From contig JASDDO010000006.1 in the NCBI GenBank assembly GCA_030015575.1, positions 378,222,137 through 378,286,136 on the forward strand: a DNA stretch of 64,000 nucleotides. Reading direction: 5' to 3'. Below, one piece after another: positions 1 to 11,600 of this stretch. Each line of letters starts with the position of its first letter. The stretch's first letter is position 1. The DNA is from Agapanthus africanus. Lineage: Eukaryota; Streptophyta; Magnoliopsida; Asparagales; Amaryllidaceae. The position numbers and the translations under genes are program-made. The notes under the pieces were generated by a model. The model saw only the letters and a list, made by a program, of their open reading frames with translations. It ran no database searches and was not told the DNA's origin.

Positions 1-2738
1 TATCACCACCAATTTTTGGAGTTGGGCGCGGTTTAAGCATTCCCTCGATGATCTCGGGTTTCAGCGGACTTTTCCATTTGATTGTCGGGCATGCTTGGAG
101 ATCCTTCAGCATTCTTTTCGTCTTGGCTGAAAGAACGACCTCCCATGGAGCTTCTTCTACAAAAGAGCATGATGCCCCCAATGTGTCCGTCCTTTTAAGA
201 GCGTGCGGCTGCGGCGGGCTTAACTTCCAATTCTTAGATAGTGCGATCTTGCCCTGTTGGTATTGTTCTTCGATCCAGCCTTTAAAGACGAAGCAATCTT
301 CAATTGGATGGCCTATCGTTTGGTGATAGGGATAATAATTGGGATTATTAGTCTCACCGGGTTGCAATGGGCGTATTGGACTCGGCAAATTAATGAGCCT
401 GTTGCGCACCGCCAACTCGAAAAATCTCCTCGTTTTGTCCCGGGGAAACGAATAAGGGCGCTTTATTTTCTCATTATAGAATCATCGTCTCTCGTCTAGG
501 CGATGAGTTAATTTTGGACCACTGGGCTGCTATTGAGCATTGGCGACGAAGGTCGCTTTCCCATTCCCTTTTTCATTCCGTGATTCCGGCTTCGAAGAGG
601 AAGGCCTGTGACCCATCTGGTCCATTTGGGCCAGCTTATCAATCAAGGACTGGAAAGTGGTTGGCTTGAAAAACATCATAAATTGGGAGATGGTCGCTTA
701 AGGGTCGAGAGTACCCACGAACATGCCCACCGCAGGTGCTTCTTCGATGCGCTGCTCGCACTTCGACCATAGATTCCGCCATCGTATTGCGTATTGCACC
801 CATGTTTCGCCCGGCTTTACCCTGATGTTAATTAATGCGGTGATCGGGGTGCGCTCGCTGGCGCTTGCGAATCTCTGTGTAAACAGCAGCTCCATCTCCG
901 CAAATGTCTTGATAGAGTCATTTGGAAGTTCAGAATACCACTCGAACGCCGTCTCCGACAAGCTACCAACAAACTGGTGGAGCAGAACTTTATCATCACC
1001 TCTAGTGTTGCTGCATAAAGCTCTGAATTGAGCGACATGTTGATGGGGATTGCCTGTCCCCTTGTATACATGGAATTTGGGAATCGTGTATCCTGGCGGA
1101 TACTTGATCTGATCGTACCATCCTGGATATGGTCGCCCAGTTCTAAAAATTTGCCCATCCGCTTCATTCGCTTGATGAGCTCGTATTTACTGAGCAATGT
1201 AATCATCCAGAGCGGCCTTGGAGATGGTCTCCTTTTTGGCTGCTGAAAAAGCCGGAGGAGGGTTCGATATCTCCCCTCTGTCGTCTTCAATGATAATCGG
1301 GGGGGTCTTCAGCTGGAGGTTCCGGCTGTAACATCATCCCAGCCATATCTTGGAATAAAAGAGCCATTCGTTTTATGTTGGCCGCCTATTCCGCGGCCTC
1401 TTTTTCTTTTCTCTCGAGCATTCTTCAGAGGAATCCAGCATCAGTCTCTTGTTCCTGATGCTGCTCTGAGATCTCTGGATTCTCTTTCGGCCCAGAGAGT
1501 GCAGCCATTGCAGTCAGTATCTCCTGAAGTTTTTGCTGTTGTTGCTCCTGAGCCTTTGTTATCGATCGGGTAAGCGGTCGATGACCCGTATAAGCACGGC
1601 TTTCCTCTTTTCCGGAAGCCATATAAACGGTATGTGTTACCATGCCCCTGGACTTAGAGCGTTTAGATTCGGTGTCCTTGCGGTTCGTCGCGGACACGGG
1701 GGCCTTCTCTGGACTCCTTCTCTTATGAGCGGTTAAAGTCGAAGGAGCCGTTGCAGCGGGCACCCAGACAAATGACATATTCTGTGGTATCACGGGATGG
1801 CTCTTTTCTTGCCGAGCTTTAAGCTTCTTTGGTCATCGAGAGTAGTCCTGGTCAATCACCGATTCCTGGACCCGTCGCCAGACTTTATAAATTTTAGAGG
1901 ACAACCGCTGAGGGGGCTGCTCTAACTTCGCTTTTGGGGCAATCTCCATAGGTGGAGGAGATCTCTTCAGCACGGCAGTCAGAGAGTTTTTGCGCACCCT
2001 CCTTAGCGGTTCAAAGTTATTCTCGGTTGGAATAGCAGCATCGATCTCCACCGTTGGAGCCAGCGGGGTCAATCCAAAAAGAGAGTTTCCTCCAGCCTTC
2101 CTTACTCGGCGCCAGTGGCGACGTCGAGCATGTCGAGCGGAGGGAGTTGGTTCAGCTATAAGGGTGACTTCCTCATGCCCCCTGTGTTAGCGAAGGGTTG
2201 TCGCCGGCGTCAGCCTCTTGAAGACCGATGTCCGTTGAGAAGCAATGACCAATCTGTCAAAGACAAACCTCTGGGCAAGGAAAGCAGCTTTGAGGACTTC
2301 ACCTAGAGCGGGGACCGGAACTGTCAATCTTGTAAAGACCGACCCTTTGGCAGGAGAAGCTGTCTTGACGACTTCATGAGCAGGAATGGATATCCGCTTA
2401 GGGATAAATCTTTATGGTATCGCGGGCTTCTTCATGGGCCCAAATGAGCTTTGGCCCAGTCTGTCAAAGACTGAGGCGTTGGAGCTGGACGACCCGTTGA
2501 GAGGGGCCGTAGTAGTTGTGAGCCGATTAAAGACCGAGCTTTTAGGAGCTTCTTGCAATGGTATAAGGGCATTGAAGCTCATCGGTAGGAGCATGGTCCC
2601 GAAGAATAGCCCAGTAATGGCTTGAGTTACCTGCTCCACTGGCATTGTGAAAAGGGAAGCCGTTTGGGGTCCGTAGGTTACACCTCTAGATGAGACGGAA
2701 CGGGAGTTGCAGTTGCAGCTGGAGCAGTTAGAGGACAT
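1..2738 (-). pseudogene. Tat-like Ty3/gypsy element A: decayed gag, 3' part off the left edge
   Basis: Minus-strand gag of the element whose LTR lies at 2887-6122. Read from 2738 leftward, the N-terminal part has five copies of a hexapeptide of the form S/F-V-F-x-R-L within about 2220-2580 (for example SVFDRL, SVFTRL). Then comes a charged linker (about 1425-2072). The gag core at about 700-1250 shows PGYTIPKFHVYKGTGNP, then FVGSLSETAFEWYSELP and TFAEMELLFTQRFASASERT, which is the usual Tat/gypsy gag order. A zinc-knuckle-like stretch ending in HPIEDCFVFK lies near 270-330, but its first cysteine position reads as tyrosine. In-frame stops at 1187-1189, 698-700 and 530-532, plus frame changes in the linker, make it a pseudogene. 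Gag would form the cytoplasmic particle. Protease and pol, if present, lie left of the window. Tat-clade placement is inference. Confidence 0.75.
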
Positions 2739-2863
2739 TGATGTTCTTCTTTCTGCACGAGAGCAAAACCAAATCTTAGTGCCTCGAACCCGAGGGCAAC
2801 CATATCAAACCGCGATTCGTTCGCGAATACGACACACGAAGTGTGGAGTGGAAAGAGGAAAAT

Positions 2864-2881
2864 GTCCCATCGGACGTGCCA
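2864..2881 (-). other. Primer-binding site of element A
   Basis: On the minus strand the sequence reads TGGCACGTCCGATGGGAC, five bases (GATTC) downstream of the LTR end at 2887. The position and the TGG start are those expected of a tRNA-primed minus-strand PBS. The form TGGCACG..GGTGGGAC is familiar from plant Tat-group elements. I did not match it to a particular tRNA. Confidence 0.65.
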
Positions 2882-3444
2882 GAATCTGTTCTCCACCGAA
2901 AGACCGGAAAGACAAACGTCTTGCCTGAATTTGGGGGCATATGCTAATTGGTGCTATCCGTCCACCTCTCCGAAGATGCCAAGTTGATTTATGGCACCGT
3001 GTATCGAAGGTTTATATGGATGCGGCCGATATAGCAGACTTCGTCAGATTCCCCCTCATTTGAGAGGTTTTTAATTGTGGGGACGCTCTTCCCTGCAGAC
3101 GCAAGCCCCTGCAGTTAATTACGCTACCGCATCGCGGTAACCACTTTCTCCTTCTCCAGATGGTCACTTCGTATCGTGTGTGTGTTTGTTATGTTTTTGG
3201 TTGCCCGTGGATTTTATACGGAGACTAATTTATGTCGTCGCCCGTAGGGCGTGGATTAGTCCAAATCCGTATTTTCTTAGATTTGGGTTTGGGGGTTGGG
3301 TTTAAAGATACGTTAGTCTCATTTGAGACTAAGATCAACTTAAACGTATGTTAAGGATACGTTAGTCTAATTTCAGACTAAGATCAACTTAACGGGATCG
3401 TTTAGATCCAACAAAAGAGCATTTTGACTCTATTGTCTAGTTTA

Positions 3445-3721
3445 GGGACATTGTGGTCTATAATTAGTTTAAGGACATTGCGGTCCACTGTTAGTTTAAG
3501 GACGTTTCGGTCCAGTTTAAAGACATCATAGTCTGTAAAGTTTAAGGACATCATGGTCCATGAGTTTAAGGACCCCACAGTCCAGGTTAAGGACATCATA
3601 GTCCGTGAGTTTAAAGGGACCCCACAGTCCGAGATTAAGGACATCATAGTCTATGGGATTAAGGACCCCACAGTCCAGGTTAATGACATCATAGTCCATG
3701 GGCTTAAGGACCCCACAGTCC
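3445..3721. repeat. Array of about 12 GGAC-N6-GTCC hairpin units
   Basis: Within the 3' part of LTR A there are about 12 short inverted repeats spaced roughly 22-28 bp. They have the form GGAC-NNNNNN-GTCC, with cores that mostly alternate between ATCATA and CCCACA; the older left units have ATTGTG, ATTGCG or GTTTCG. The linkers are AGTTTAA or AGGTTAA-like. Just left, at about 3315-3400, two further hairpins read TTAGTCTCATTTGAGACTAA and a near copy. Confidence 0.85.
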
Positions 3722-4201
3722 ATAGAATGATTGGTTATCGGGACCCATCACCTCTCTGAAGACATTGAAGGATTACAATGACAAATATCAGAGGAGTGAA
3801 GAGATGTACCCTTGAACCAAAGTTGATTGGGAAATCTGTAGTCCAATTTGTAACTAAGATCAATTAATTAGATTATGAGCACATGAGCTCAGTTACATCT
3901 GAATTGAGGAATTATGGCCAAGTTGGGCTAAGTCCAGTTAGGTCTAAGAAAGTTGAACATTTGTTTAGGTTCAATTCTTCTTTACTTAGCAATGCTGGAC
4001 AGGGATTTAGGGGCTCTGACAATATTTTGTCTTTTATTGAGCACTAAACCCTTCATTATAGTTCTGGGCTTTACATGCATTTCATATGAAATGATCAATT
4101 TTGAGGTTCAGTTGAAGGAGAGACTTGCCACTGGAAAACCTAGCCAATTTGGGCTAAAATTGGCTTTAAAATAGTGTTAAACACTATAGGGTATTTGGCG
4201 A

Positions 4202-4703
4202 TCACGTGTTCCCACGTGGTGTGCTGAAAATAGTGTTTAACACTAAGGTCGAAACGCTTAAAGTAGTGTTAAATACTAAAATTGAATTGGTCACGTGGGG
4301 TCATGTGAGGCAATCTGAAGATGGGGCCAGACTTCCTTTATTTTGTTCTCAGAATATTCAAATAAGTGTTAAACACTTTTAGTTTTTGAAATCATCACGT
4401 GTGGACACGTGACAATACCTCTGCATTGGGCAGCAATTCCTCTGTCTTCCCATATTTTATTCCTTTGAAAAGGGTGTTTGTCAGGGGTCATGTGGGGACA
4501 CGTGAGGCGCCCTATATTAGTACTGCCTTTGGCTTTGTTCTCTTTTATTTTGAGGGTCACGTGGGAGCACGTGAGGCATTGCCTCTAGGCTAATTCCTTC
4601 TTATTTTTAAGAGTCCATTAAAGGATCACGTGGGGGCACGTGAGCATGTATTATTCATTCCTTTTTGTTCGTTGAGATGAAGGGTCACGTGTTACCACGT
4701 GAT
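4202..4703. repeat. Array of paired CACGTG (G-box) palindromes, cluster 1
   Basis: Seven units of the form TCACGTG-NNN(N)-CACGTGA recur at about 4202, 4291, 4394, 4488, 4557, 4625 and 4685, separated by LTR sequence that also has AGTGTTAAACACT-type palindromes. This cluster is downstream of the LTR TATA box (minus strand), so it would be within the transcribed LTR part. Confidence 0.85.
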
Positions 4704-4756
4704 CATGTTGGATACTTGATCTTTACGTGCATGGAGAGCTTTAAGTCTCTTGTTTT

Positions 4757-5250
4757 AAGAATTAAATTCTTTTGTAGGGTTAAACCCTAGTTTCATTTAG
4801 AGGAATTAAATACCTATGTATTTGGAAGAATTAAATTCTTATGTAGGGTTAAACCCTAGTTTCATTTGGAGGAATTAAATTCCTGTGTATTTGGAAGAAT
4901 TAAATTCTTATGTAGGGTTAAACCCCAGTTTCATTTGGAGGAATTAAATTCCTATGAATTTGGAAGAATTAAATTCTTTAAACTCAACTCTCTCTCTCTA
5001 ATTTTTGGATCTGCATGGCAGAATCTTCCCGATGAGAATTAAATTCTCAACTTATAGAGAGATCTGCTTTTGCAGATCCTCAACCAAAGGAAGAACTAAG
5101 TTCTTATCCAGAAGAGTTAAACTCTTAGTTTTGAGAATTAAATTCTCTTTTATTTTGCGAGAGCTTGTAGAATGAACTTCTTCTTCTTTTTCTCACCTAG
5201 AGTTTTTCTCTGAAGAGATCTTCTTTTTCTCTCTCAAGAATTAAATTCTC
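4757..5250. repeat. Repeats of the palindrome GAATTAAATTC
   Basis: The 11-bp palindrome GAATTAAATTC or one-base variants recur about ten times, with a larger direct repeat of about 68 bp (words TAGGGTTAAACCCTAG and TTTCATTTGGAGG) three times near 4770-4980. Variants such as GAACTAAGTTC and GAGTTAAACTC follow. Confidence 0.8.
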
Positions 5251-5324
5251 CTCTCTTTTTCTCTCTGTTGTTGTATCTCATCCCAAAAACCAGATATCGA
5301 TCCCCCTCTTCTCTTCTTGTCTCC

Positions 5325-5332
5325 TATTTATA
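5325..5332 (-). promoter_or_regulatory. Probable TATA box of LTR A
   Basis: Minus strand TATAAATA, about 790 bp from the LTR start. The corresponding TATATAAA in LTR B is about 727 bp from its start, so the U3 length is similar in the two copies. Confidence 0.5.
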
Positions 5333-5695
5333 GGAGAAAGAAAAGAATCAGTTTGTTTAGTCAATCTTTCATTGAAAGATTTTAATTGATTTTGTAACCA
5401 ACATGATCTTTTTAGATTACTCAGTGAATTTTATTCAGCATTGGATTTTAATCCAAAAGATATTCTGTTTTTTATTCTTGGTGAATTTCAGGGAAATCTT
5501 TTCTTGTATAGAATCTTTCTATAAATTGGTGATTTTTAATCACCATTGGATTTTTAATCCAACGGTGCTCCACTTTACAGAGCACAATCTTTTTTTTTTG
5601 TTTGGAAAGATTTGGAGAAATATTTTTCCAGTTAGGGTTCTCGATTCCCTCTTAATTAGAATTTAATTCTACTAGTTCAGAAGTCTTAGAGCCTA

Positions 5696-6082
5696 TCACG
5701 TGTCGGCACGTGATCCCATTGTTTAATCATTTTAAATAGAATTTAATTCTATTAATTTAAAGAGCTTAGGAACCCATCACGTGTTGACATGTGACCCCCC
5801 TAATTAAACATTTTAACCAGAATTTAATTATGTTGTTTTAAAGAGCTAAGAAATCATCACGTGTCGGCACGTGACCCTTGGTCACGTGTAGACACGTGAT
5901 ACCTATTGGGATCTTTCCTTGCTGTTTTATTATATTTTTTTAATTCTTTTCAGTGGGTTTAAAGGCTCATCACGTGTGGGCACGTGACTCCCATTGATTA
6001 GAATTCAATTCTATTATAACAGAGTCCTCAAGAAACCATCACGTGTCAGCACGTGGCCCTTGGTCACATGTGAGCACGTGAT
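5696..6082. repeat. Array of paired CACGTG palindromes, cluster 2 (U3 promoter)
   Basis: Seven more units TCACGTG-NNN-CACGTGA at about 5696, 5776, 5856, 5880, 5970, 6039 and 6063, all upstream of the putative TATA box in the minus-strand LTR. G-boxes are known binding sites of plant bZIP and bHLH factors. That they control this LTR is inference. Confidence 0.85.
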
Positions 6083-6771
6083 GCCCCATTGGGGTATTTC
6101 CTGATATTTTTATGAGGGAGCAGAAGTATATCCATGGTTCGGTTCAGTCAATACAGGTTGAATATATCAAATATATGGATTCATGGATTCATATTGAATT
6201 GTAGATTGTAAATTGTAGATTGTACTTGAATCATATTCAAGTCAGATTATTTATAATGAGACTCAGTCTGAGTCAGAACAATTAGAAAAGAAATTTAAGT
6301 CCTGAATTAGGTTTTGATATTATCGGTAACCGCTGCACATGGGTGGCAGGATTTGTGTATTTTTCAAAAACGATTACCGTGTTGATAACACCATTGTTAA
6401 GTTGTATACCTTAAATAGGCAAGCACCCACTTCTCCGACTCCCTGAGGCTCAAGAGATTGGTCCCGCTTAAACCTATATTTACTAGGGTCCTTATTGTAA
6501 TTTATAAAACTTGAGGGTGTTTTATGTAAAAAAAAATTTGTATAATTTACAAAATACACCTCAAGTATTTAATTATCGTCTTTAGAGTTTTCATAGCTAT
6601 AAATTTTATATTTGTGACATTTCTACTGAATAAATCTATTTTTCATAATATATGGTATTTAATTATAATATTGAACATGTTTGGGATTTCATGGTATTTT
6701 CATGTAAAGTGATTCTTTTGATATAGAAAAGTTGGAATATTTATATTATATCAAAAATAGATATTTTGTTG

Positions 6772-6773
<2 letters not shown>

Positions 6774-6814
<41 letters not shown>
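6774..6814. repeat. (AT)n microsatellite
   Basis: About 40 bp of uninterrupted TA/AT dinucleotides inside the reversed LTR fragment. Confidence 0.95.
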
Positions 6815-6817
<3 letters not shown>

Positions 6818-8069
6818 CTTTATATAAAATAATTTTAATTTATTATTTTTTTTAGAGATCTCATTTTCTTAAGATATTTGTATTTTAAATCCTTCGAGAC
6901 CAAATGCTCCTTGCGGAGATCTGAATCTCGCACTACTAACCCCAGGGATGTGCGATAATCCGCACCATCCCAGTCGGGTTCCCCACAAATGGGTTGTAGC
7001 GGCGCTTTGCAAAGATTTATAAAAACACGTAATCTTGTAGAAAACGGTTTTAACAGTAAATGGTATTTATATGTAAAGTTTCATTTTTCCGTATTTTATA
7101 TTCCCAAAAGGTATTGTGTTATATTGCATATGAGTGTTGTGAGGAGGTAGATCATTACCTCGTGATCTAATTAAAGGTATAGCAAGAATTATGATGTTTT
7201 AAAGTCGAAACTAAACTACATGGTATTTTTCTGAAAAGGAGCGGTAAAATTTACAAAATGAAATGTTTTGCTATGAAACCTATTCAACATGTTTTGTTAA
7301 TGATTAATAGTCAATATGTAAAAGTTTAATATGGTTGTGTTAAGGAAAATTGAACTTTACAAAGAAAACCGAATCGGAAGTCGGATTTAACTCCGATTCC
7401 GTCGGGTTTTAGAAAAAGAAGTTTTAAAAATAGATTAGAGAGGAGGGAGGTAGGACTTACGGGTTTAGAGTTAAGAGAAGAGGGAGAGGAAGACGTAGGA
7501 GGTGTCGGTGCATCGTTTCGTTGCCGGGAGCTCCTATGGTCGTCGTCGGAATTTCGCCGGAGTTTCGCCCTTCGCTAACTCCACTTGTACACAAAATTCT
7601 AGAGAGTTTTCTTAAGAGTTTGGACAGAATTTGTCAGTGGGGGGGTATGTGTTTAGGGGTGGTATTTATAGGGTAAAACTAGGGTTAGGATAGGTGAAAG
7701 GGTGTGAAGAAAAAATATATTAAATTGTATTAAAAATTGGATTTATTGAGATTTTAAAGGGCTCTGTTAAGGTGAAGGATTTTTAAAGTATACAGGGGTA
7801 ATGGGGAGGCTAAGACGCAGAACTTTCATGAAGAACAACTCGGGTTTTGACCAAGTTCGGCCGGCGGCGGTGGGCCGAGTCGGGCGATCCGTCGTCCCGA
7901 GTCGACCGAGTCGCACCGAGTCAGGGATCCACGTATCTCTTGGCAATTTTTCTACCCCCTTGGGACAATTTGTTTTACATGTGAAGTGGGGTTTTTACTA
8001 GTTATGCACTTGTAGACCCTTGGGATCCAAAAAATTTAAAAGAAAACAATATTAAAAATAATGTGGGTG

Positions 8070-8135
8070 GTGGGATTTGAACTCTGGTGCTTTGGTTCAG
8101 CAGTGTAAGGTCCTACCAATGAGCTACAAGCTCTT
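8070..8135 (-). other. tRNA-like block with Pol III A-box and B-box matches
   Basis: On the minus strand TTGTAGCTCATTGGTAGG matches an A box (TRGYNNANNGG), and about 40 bases later AGAGTTCAAATCCC matches a B box (GGTTCRANTCC). The same pair, more decayed at the B box, is at 46345-46407 in the solo LTR of this family. No complete cloverleaf is evident, so I do not call a tRNA gene. Confidence 0.5.
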
Positions 8136-8238
8136 TCTTGCTACTAAAAAGAAAAACAAATTTATAACTTGTGCTCAGGAAAAAATACCCCTTTCTGTAT
8201 TTTTTGAAAAATTGTACAGAAAGTTTAGGGTTGTTACA

Positions 8239-8640
8239 TGTATACTATCTTAGGTGTCACAACACTAATGGCTTGTGAGACCGGCCACTGCCCCTCGTCG
8301 GGGTCTTGAAGCGTATACACTAGTCTACTCCGGAATATCGATGCCCAGTCTCGATACTCCCACGACTAGGGACATTTAAAGATATGCTTATAGACCACAC
8401 AGCTCTCACGTATGTGATCGCCATCATAATGCTGGTAATCAAGCAAGAATCCTAGGGGATCTATCAACATGTAATAGTGATCTGCAATACCACATAATGC
8501 ATGTATATGATGATAATGACAAACCAGATAGCATACTGTCATTTTGAGTAAGACTGTCCTACCCATATAGGTCATCCCTCAATCATCACAATCGCGTTCC
8601 TGCGATTACAATAATTGACTTGAGGGCACTATATCCAACA
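8239..8640 (-). mobile_element. Partial 3' LTR of the minus-strand Copia element
   Basis: About 400 bp nearly identical to 14999-15400. On the minus strand it starts TGTTGGATATAGTGCCCTC at 8640, directly after the PPT. The rest of this LTR was displaced by the insertion at 8238/8239 and lies left of the window. Confidence 0.9.
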
Positions 8641-8652
8641 ATCTCCCACTTA
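8641..8652 (-). other. Copia polypurine tract
   Basis: Minus strand AAGTGGGAGAT directly abuts the 3' LTR start TGTTGG. This is a classic plant Copia PPT/LTR junction and sets the element's orientation. Confidence 0.85.
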
Positions 8653-11600
8653 CACTTAAGGCCAATTATTGCGGTATCACATACCTACAGCTCGTGTGCT
8701 ACCGAATATCCAACTTCTCTACTAATAAGTTTCTCAAATCTCGTTTGAGGAACATCTGTGCTCGAGAAATAGCTTCAGTGAGTGGATCCGGTATAATGTT
8801 TCAACTTCTTCTCTCTATATCTCAACTTTGCAGAGATCAACAATCTCCCAAATTGAGCAATACCCCACCCCAAGAATTTGTCTGGATACCTGATGGGACC
8901 AAGTTCATCAATGAACAACCCCTATCCAACAAACTTCTTGGGTTGTATCCTCTGTTGAGTTATAACAAGCATCCTGAACCATACCTACCTCAGTATCCCT
9001 ATCGGAACACTATCCAATATACTGATCCTCGGAAGAGGCTAAACTCAAAACTTGACAGCATCTCTGTCATCCATATCACCTTGGAAGCCATAACCGATAA
9101 CCGCTTCCCGGAGGAGGCTGCCGTTACCAAATACCAAGAACATCCTCTTATGTTCTTTACTGCTTCCCTTTGTTTCTCGAGGATTGGATTAATATATGCT
9201 TGTTGCAACTAGTGCAAAAGCAATATCTGGTGTTGTACAAGACTTTGCATGATTGACTCAATTGCGTAAGAAAATGATATGTCATTCATGCCGGTCCCTC
9301 TCTTCATCGGTCTAAAAGACACCCCTTTAAGAGAAGGTGACTCCATTACCTGCGGGTACACCACCACGCTAGGAGTCGTCCATTCTAAGATACTTTTAGA
9401 ATGCTATCTAAGTACCCGATTTGGGAATCATCCCAAATCTAGATCTAAAACCATAGATCTAGTCACCAGAACTCCTGATATACTATCCATATCCAACGTG
9501 GAGAAAACACTGTGTGATAACCAAAATCTGACCGATTGTAGTATAGGAACATCACTTCCTATCTGGAGTATGTCATCTAAATCATGGACAGTACTCCCTA
9601 TATCCTTCTTACCAGGTTCATCTTTTGTTTTGATGAAGTCAACCACCTTGACTATCACATCATCAATAGATGATCCGTCTCCGCTATCCTTACTTTAGTC
9701 TACGAATAGACATAAGCATCTTGCACACCTTCTGCTGCTCCCACTGACTACGATAACCCTCTAGCAGAGTCATATACACGTGCACTTCCAAAATCCTATT
9801 TGGAAAGACGTTATAGTCATCTACCTGCCAGATATCATAGCCATGAACTGCATCAGTGCCAAAATATATCCATATGGAATTCAGCATAGACACTAAAGTA
9901 AAAATCATATCACAATCCACAACGGGTATTTGATGAAAACTCTTTACAATAAGTCTAGCCTTATTAGGTTAGCACCTTTCCACCTGCACAGATCTCGAAA
10001 GATCTACTTGCTCCTAAAGGGTTTTACCCGTTCAGGAGCACCAAGAAAAATCCAAATTCGATAATTTGCTGAAGTGTGTGGAGTCCATCTTGGATACGAG
10101 ATATCTGGTCACCTGGAAGTTACCACTTCCTATGATCTACTGATAACTAGCAGGATGATCATCACCATGATGCCGACCTCCTTGTCACCGTCTACGAGAA
10201 AATCGAAGTGTCTCTCGGGTGTCTGAAGTCACCTACTAAAATCTGCGAAGTGGCCAACGGTTTGTCAAGTCCAACTGAATTCTTAGGTCTAACTAAATTT
10301 TCGGTAATCGTTTGTGGTTCTGGAATCACTTCCAATTCTACCATACTCCCACTAGTTTCTTATACAAAAAGATTTCTTTTTATAAAATGGTGGCGAGTCA
10401 ATAACAATGTAACTATTGATCTTGAGAATGGTAGAAACAAAATCCTAGCTAATTCTTGGGATAATCCACAAACCGCCATTACCGAAGCGTGCCTCGAGTT
10501 TGTCCGAATTCTGCTTTTAAACAGAAATCAGATAACTCCATATCTTAACGACCTCAAGATATGTAACAATTCTATGTCCATATAGAATCAAGGCACTAAT
10601 TTAGATGTCCAAATTCAAAAGTCATGCATCAGTTTCCAGTGCATATCACCTAATGGGAAAAGGCCAATACAGCATTACTTATCATGGAGCGCGTCCACGG
10701 ATGAGTAACCTGTGAGAGAATCATGTTCTCAATATTACTATAATGGAATACCTAGCATAAGTATATACATCTTCGATCACCTCGAAAAATCCCGATACTT
10801 CCAATGTATGGTTCTCTACTTTATTCTTATACCTACAAACTTCTCAAAATCTTTGACCTTGCATTACTACGAATGCGTATCTAAAACTAGAGAACTCATA
10901 GATAATCCTGAATGAAGTAAGAGTACCAACCCTTTGTCCCGAAGGACACTGGACAACATACACCTACATATATAAGTTCCAAGAGTTTACTAACTCAAAT
11001 TCTGTGTCTTGTAAATTGAAAACTGTATTTTGGTTAAGAATATCTTACACCGTTATTCAATACACCTTATCTTATTCTCAACTGATAAAGATAAATATTT
11101 ACAACACAATTTTCAAAATGTTTATAAAAATAAAGATAGATATTTCGTTTTAAAATCTGGTGCATAACAACAGTTATTCGAAACCAAATATTTGCCTTCA
11201 GACAAAAACCAGGCGATTTAATCCAATATCACCAATTACAACGAATTCCGATTTTGAGGATCAAATTTCCCATTTCCCAATATTTTGCTCCTGCTCATCA
11301 TCTATAACACCGTACAGATGTGAGATCCAAAACTGGTAAATACATACTCTGGAGTCAGAATTGATTGGGAAAACAGTTCCTTATTACATGTACACAGAAA
11401 AACTGAAACATAAAAATGTTTCATAGGGGATGGTCAGGTATTCCTAGTAATGCATTTTCCATTATCCAGATTCAAGACAGCAGTCGCAATTTCCTTTGCC
11501 CTCACTTTAATCCATTTATATGTCTCTACATCTTACCTTCTGCACACCGCCCCTGCGCTAACTGGTTTTCTTCCTTCCCTACCTTTCGGCACCAGTCTAA

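Larger units (their letters stand above)
2887..6122 (-). mobile_element. 5' LTR of Tat-like element A (3236 bp)
   Basis: On the minus strand it starts TGCTCCCTCATAAA at 6122 and ends ..GGAGAACA at 2887, next to the PBS. It is homologous to the LTR of element B (16641-17335 plus 44499-46153, opposite strand): both share the TGTTCCCTCATAAA-type start, a promoter region with CACGTG palindromes, a 3' part around the words AATTAACTGCAGGGG and AAATTCAGGCAAGACG, and an AACA end. It is about 0.9 kb longer than B, largely through repeat arrays (separate entries). The 6122/6123 edge falls inside another LTR, so A was inserted into that older copy. The TSD cannot be checked because the second LTR is off-window. 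Confidence 0.8.
6123..8238 (-). mobile_element. Truncated LTR (reverse) of the family of the 46232-49039 solo LTR
   Basis: Read on the minus strand from 8238 it begins TGTAACAACCC and then tracks the solo LTR at 46232 (TGTAACGACTTTG) for about 2 kb, including the tRNA-like block, the promoter/start area (words CTAACTCCACTTG and TTTCGCCGG near 7540-7600), the decayed middle, and the CTGAGGCTCAAGAGA stretch near 6450. At 6123 it is cut by element A. The remaining 3' part should lie beyond A, left of the window. At 8239 the Copia LTR resumes with TGTAT, the likely TSD. It may be a solo LTR or part of a full element. Confidence 0.8.

Noticed and set aside
832-1290. 152-codon minus-strand frame overlapping element A gag
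   Set aside because: It is an alternative frame; the recognisable gag core reads in a different minus-strand frame across the same bases.
3445-3721. Regularly spaced repeats considered as a CRISPR-like array
   Set aside because: Units are short imperfect hairpins inside a plant LTR, with no constant repeat/unique spacer structure and no cas genes.
8694-9212. 172-codon plus-strand frame at the left end of the Copia internal region
   Set aside because: It lies antisense to decayed Copia pol (RT remnants on the minus strand just to its right) and shows no family resemblance.
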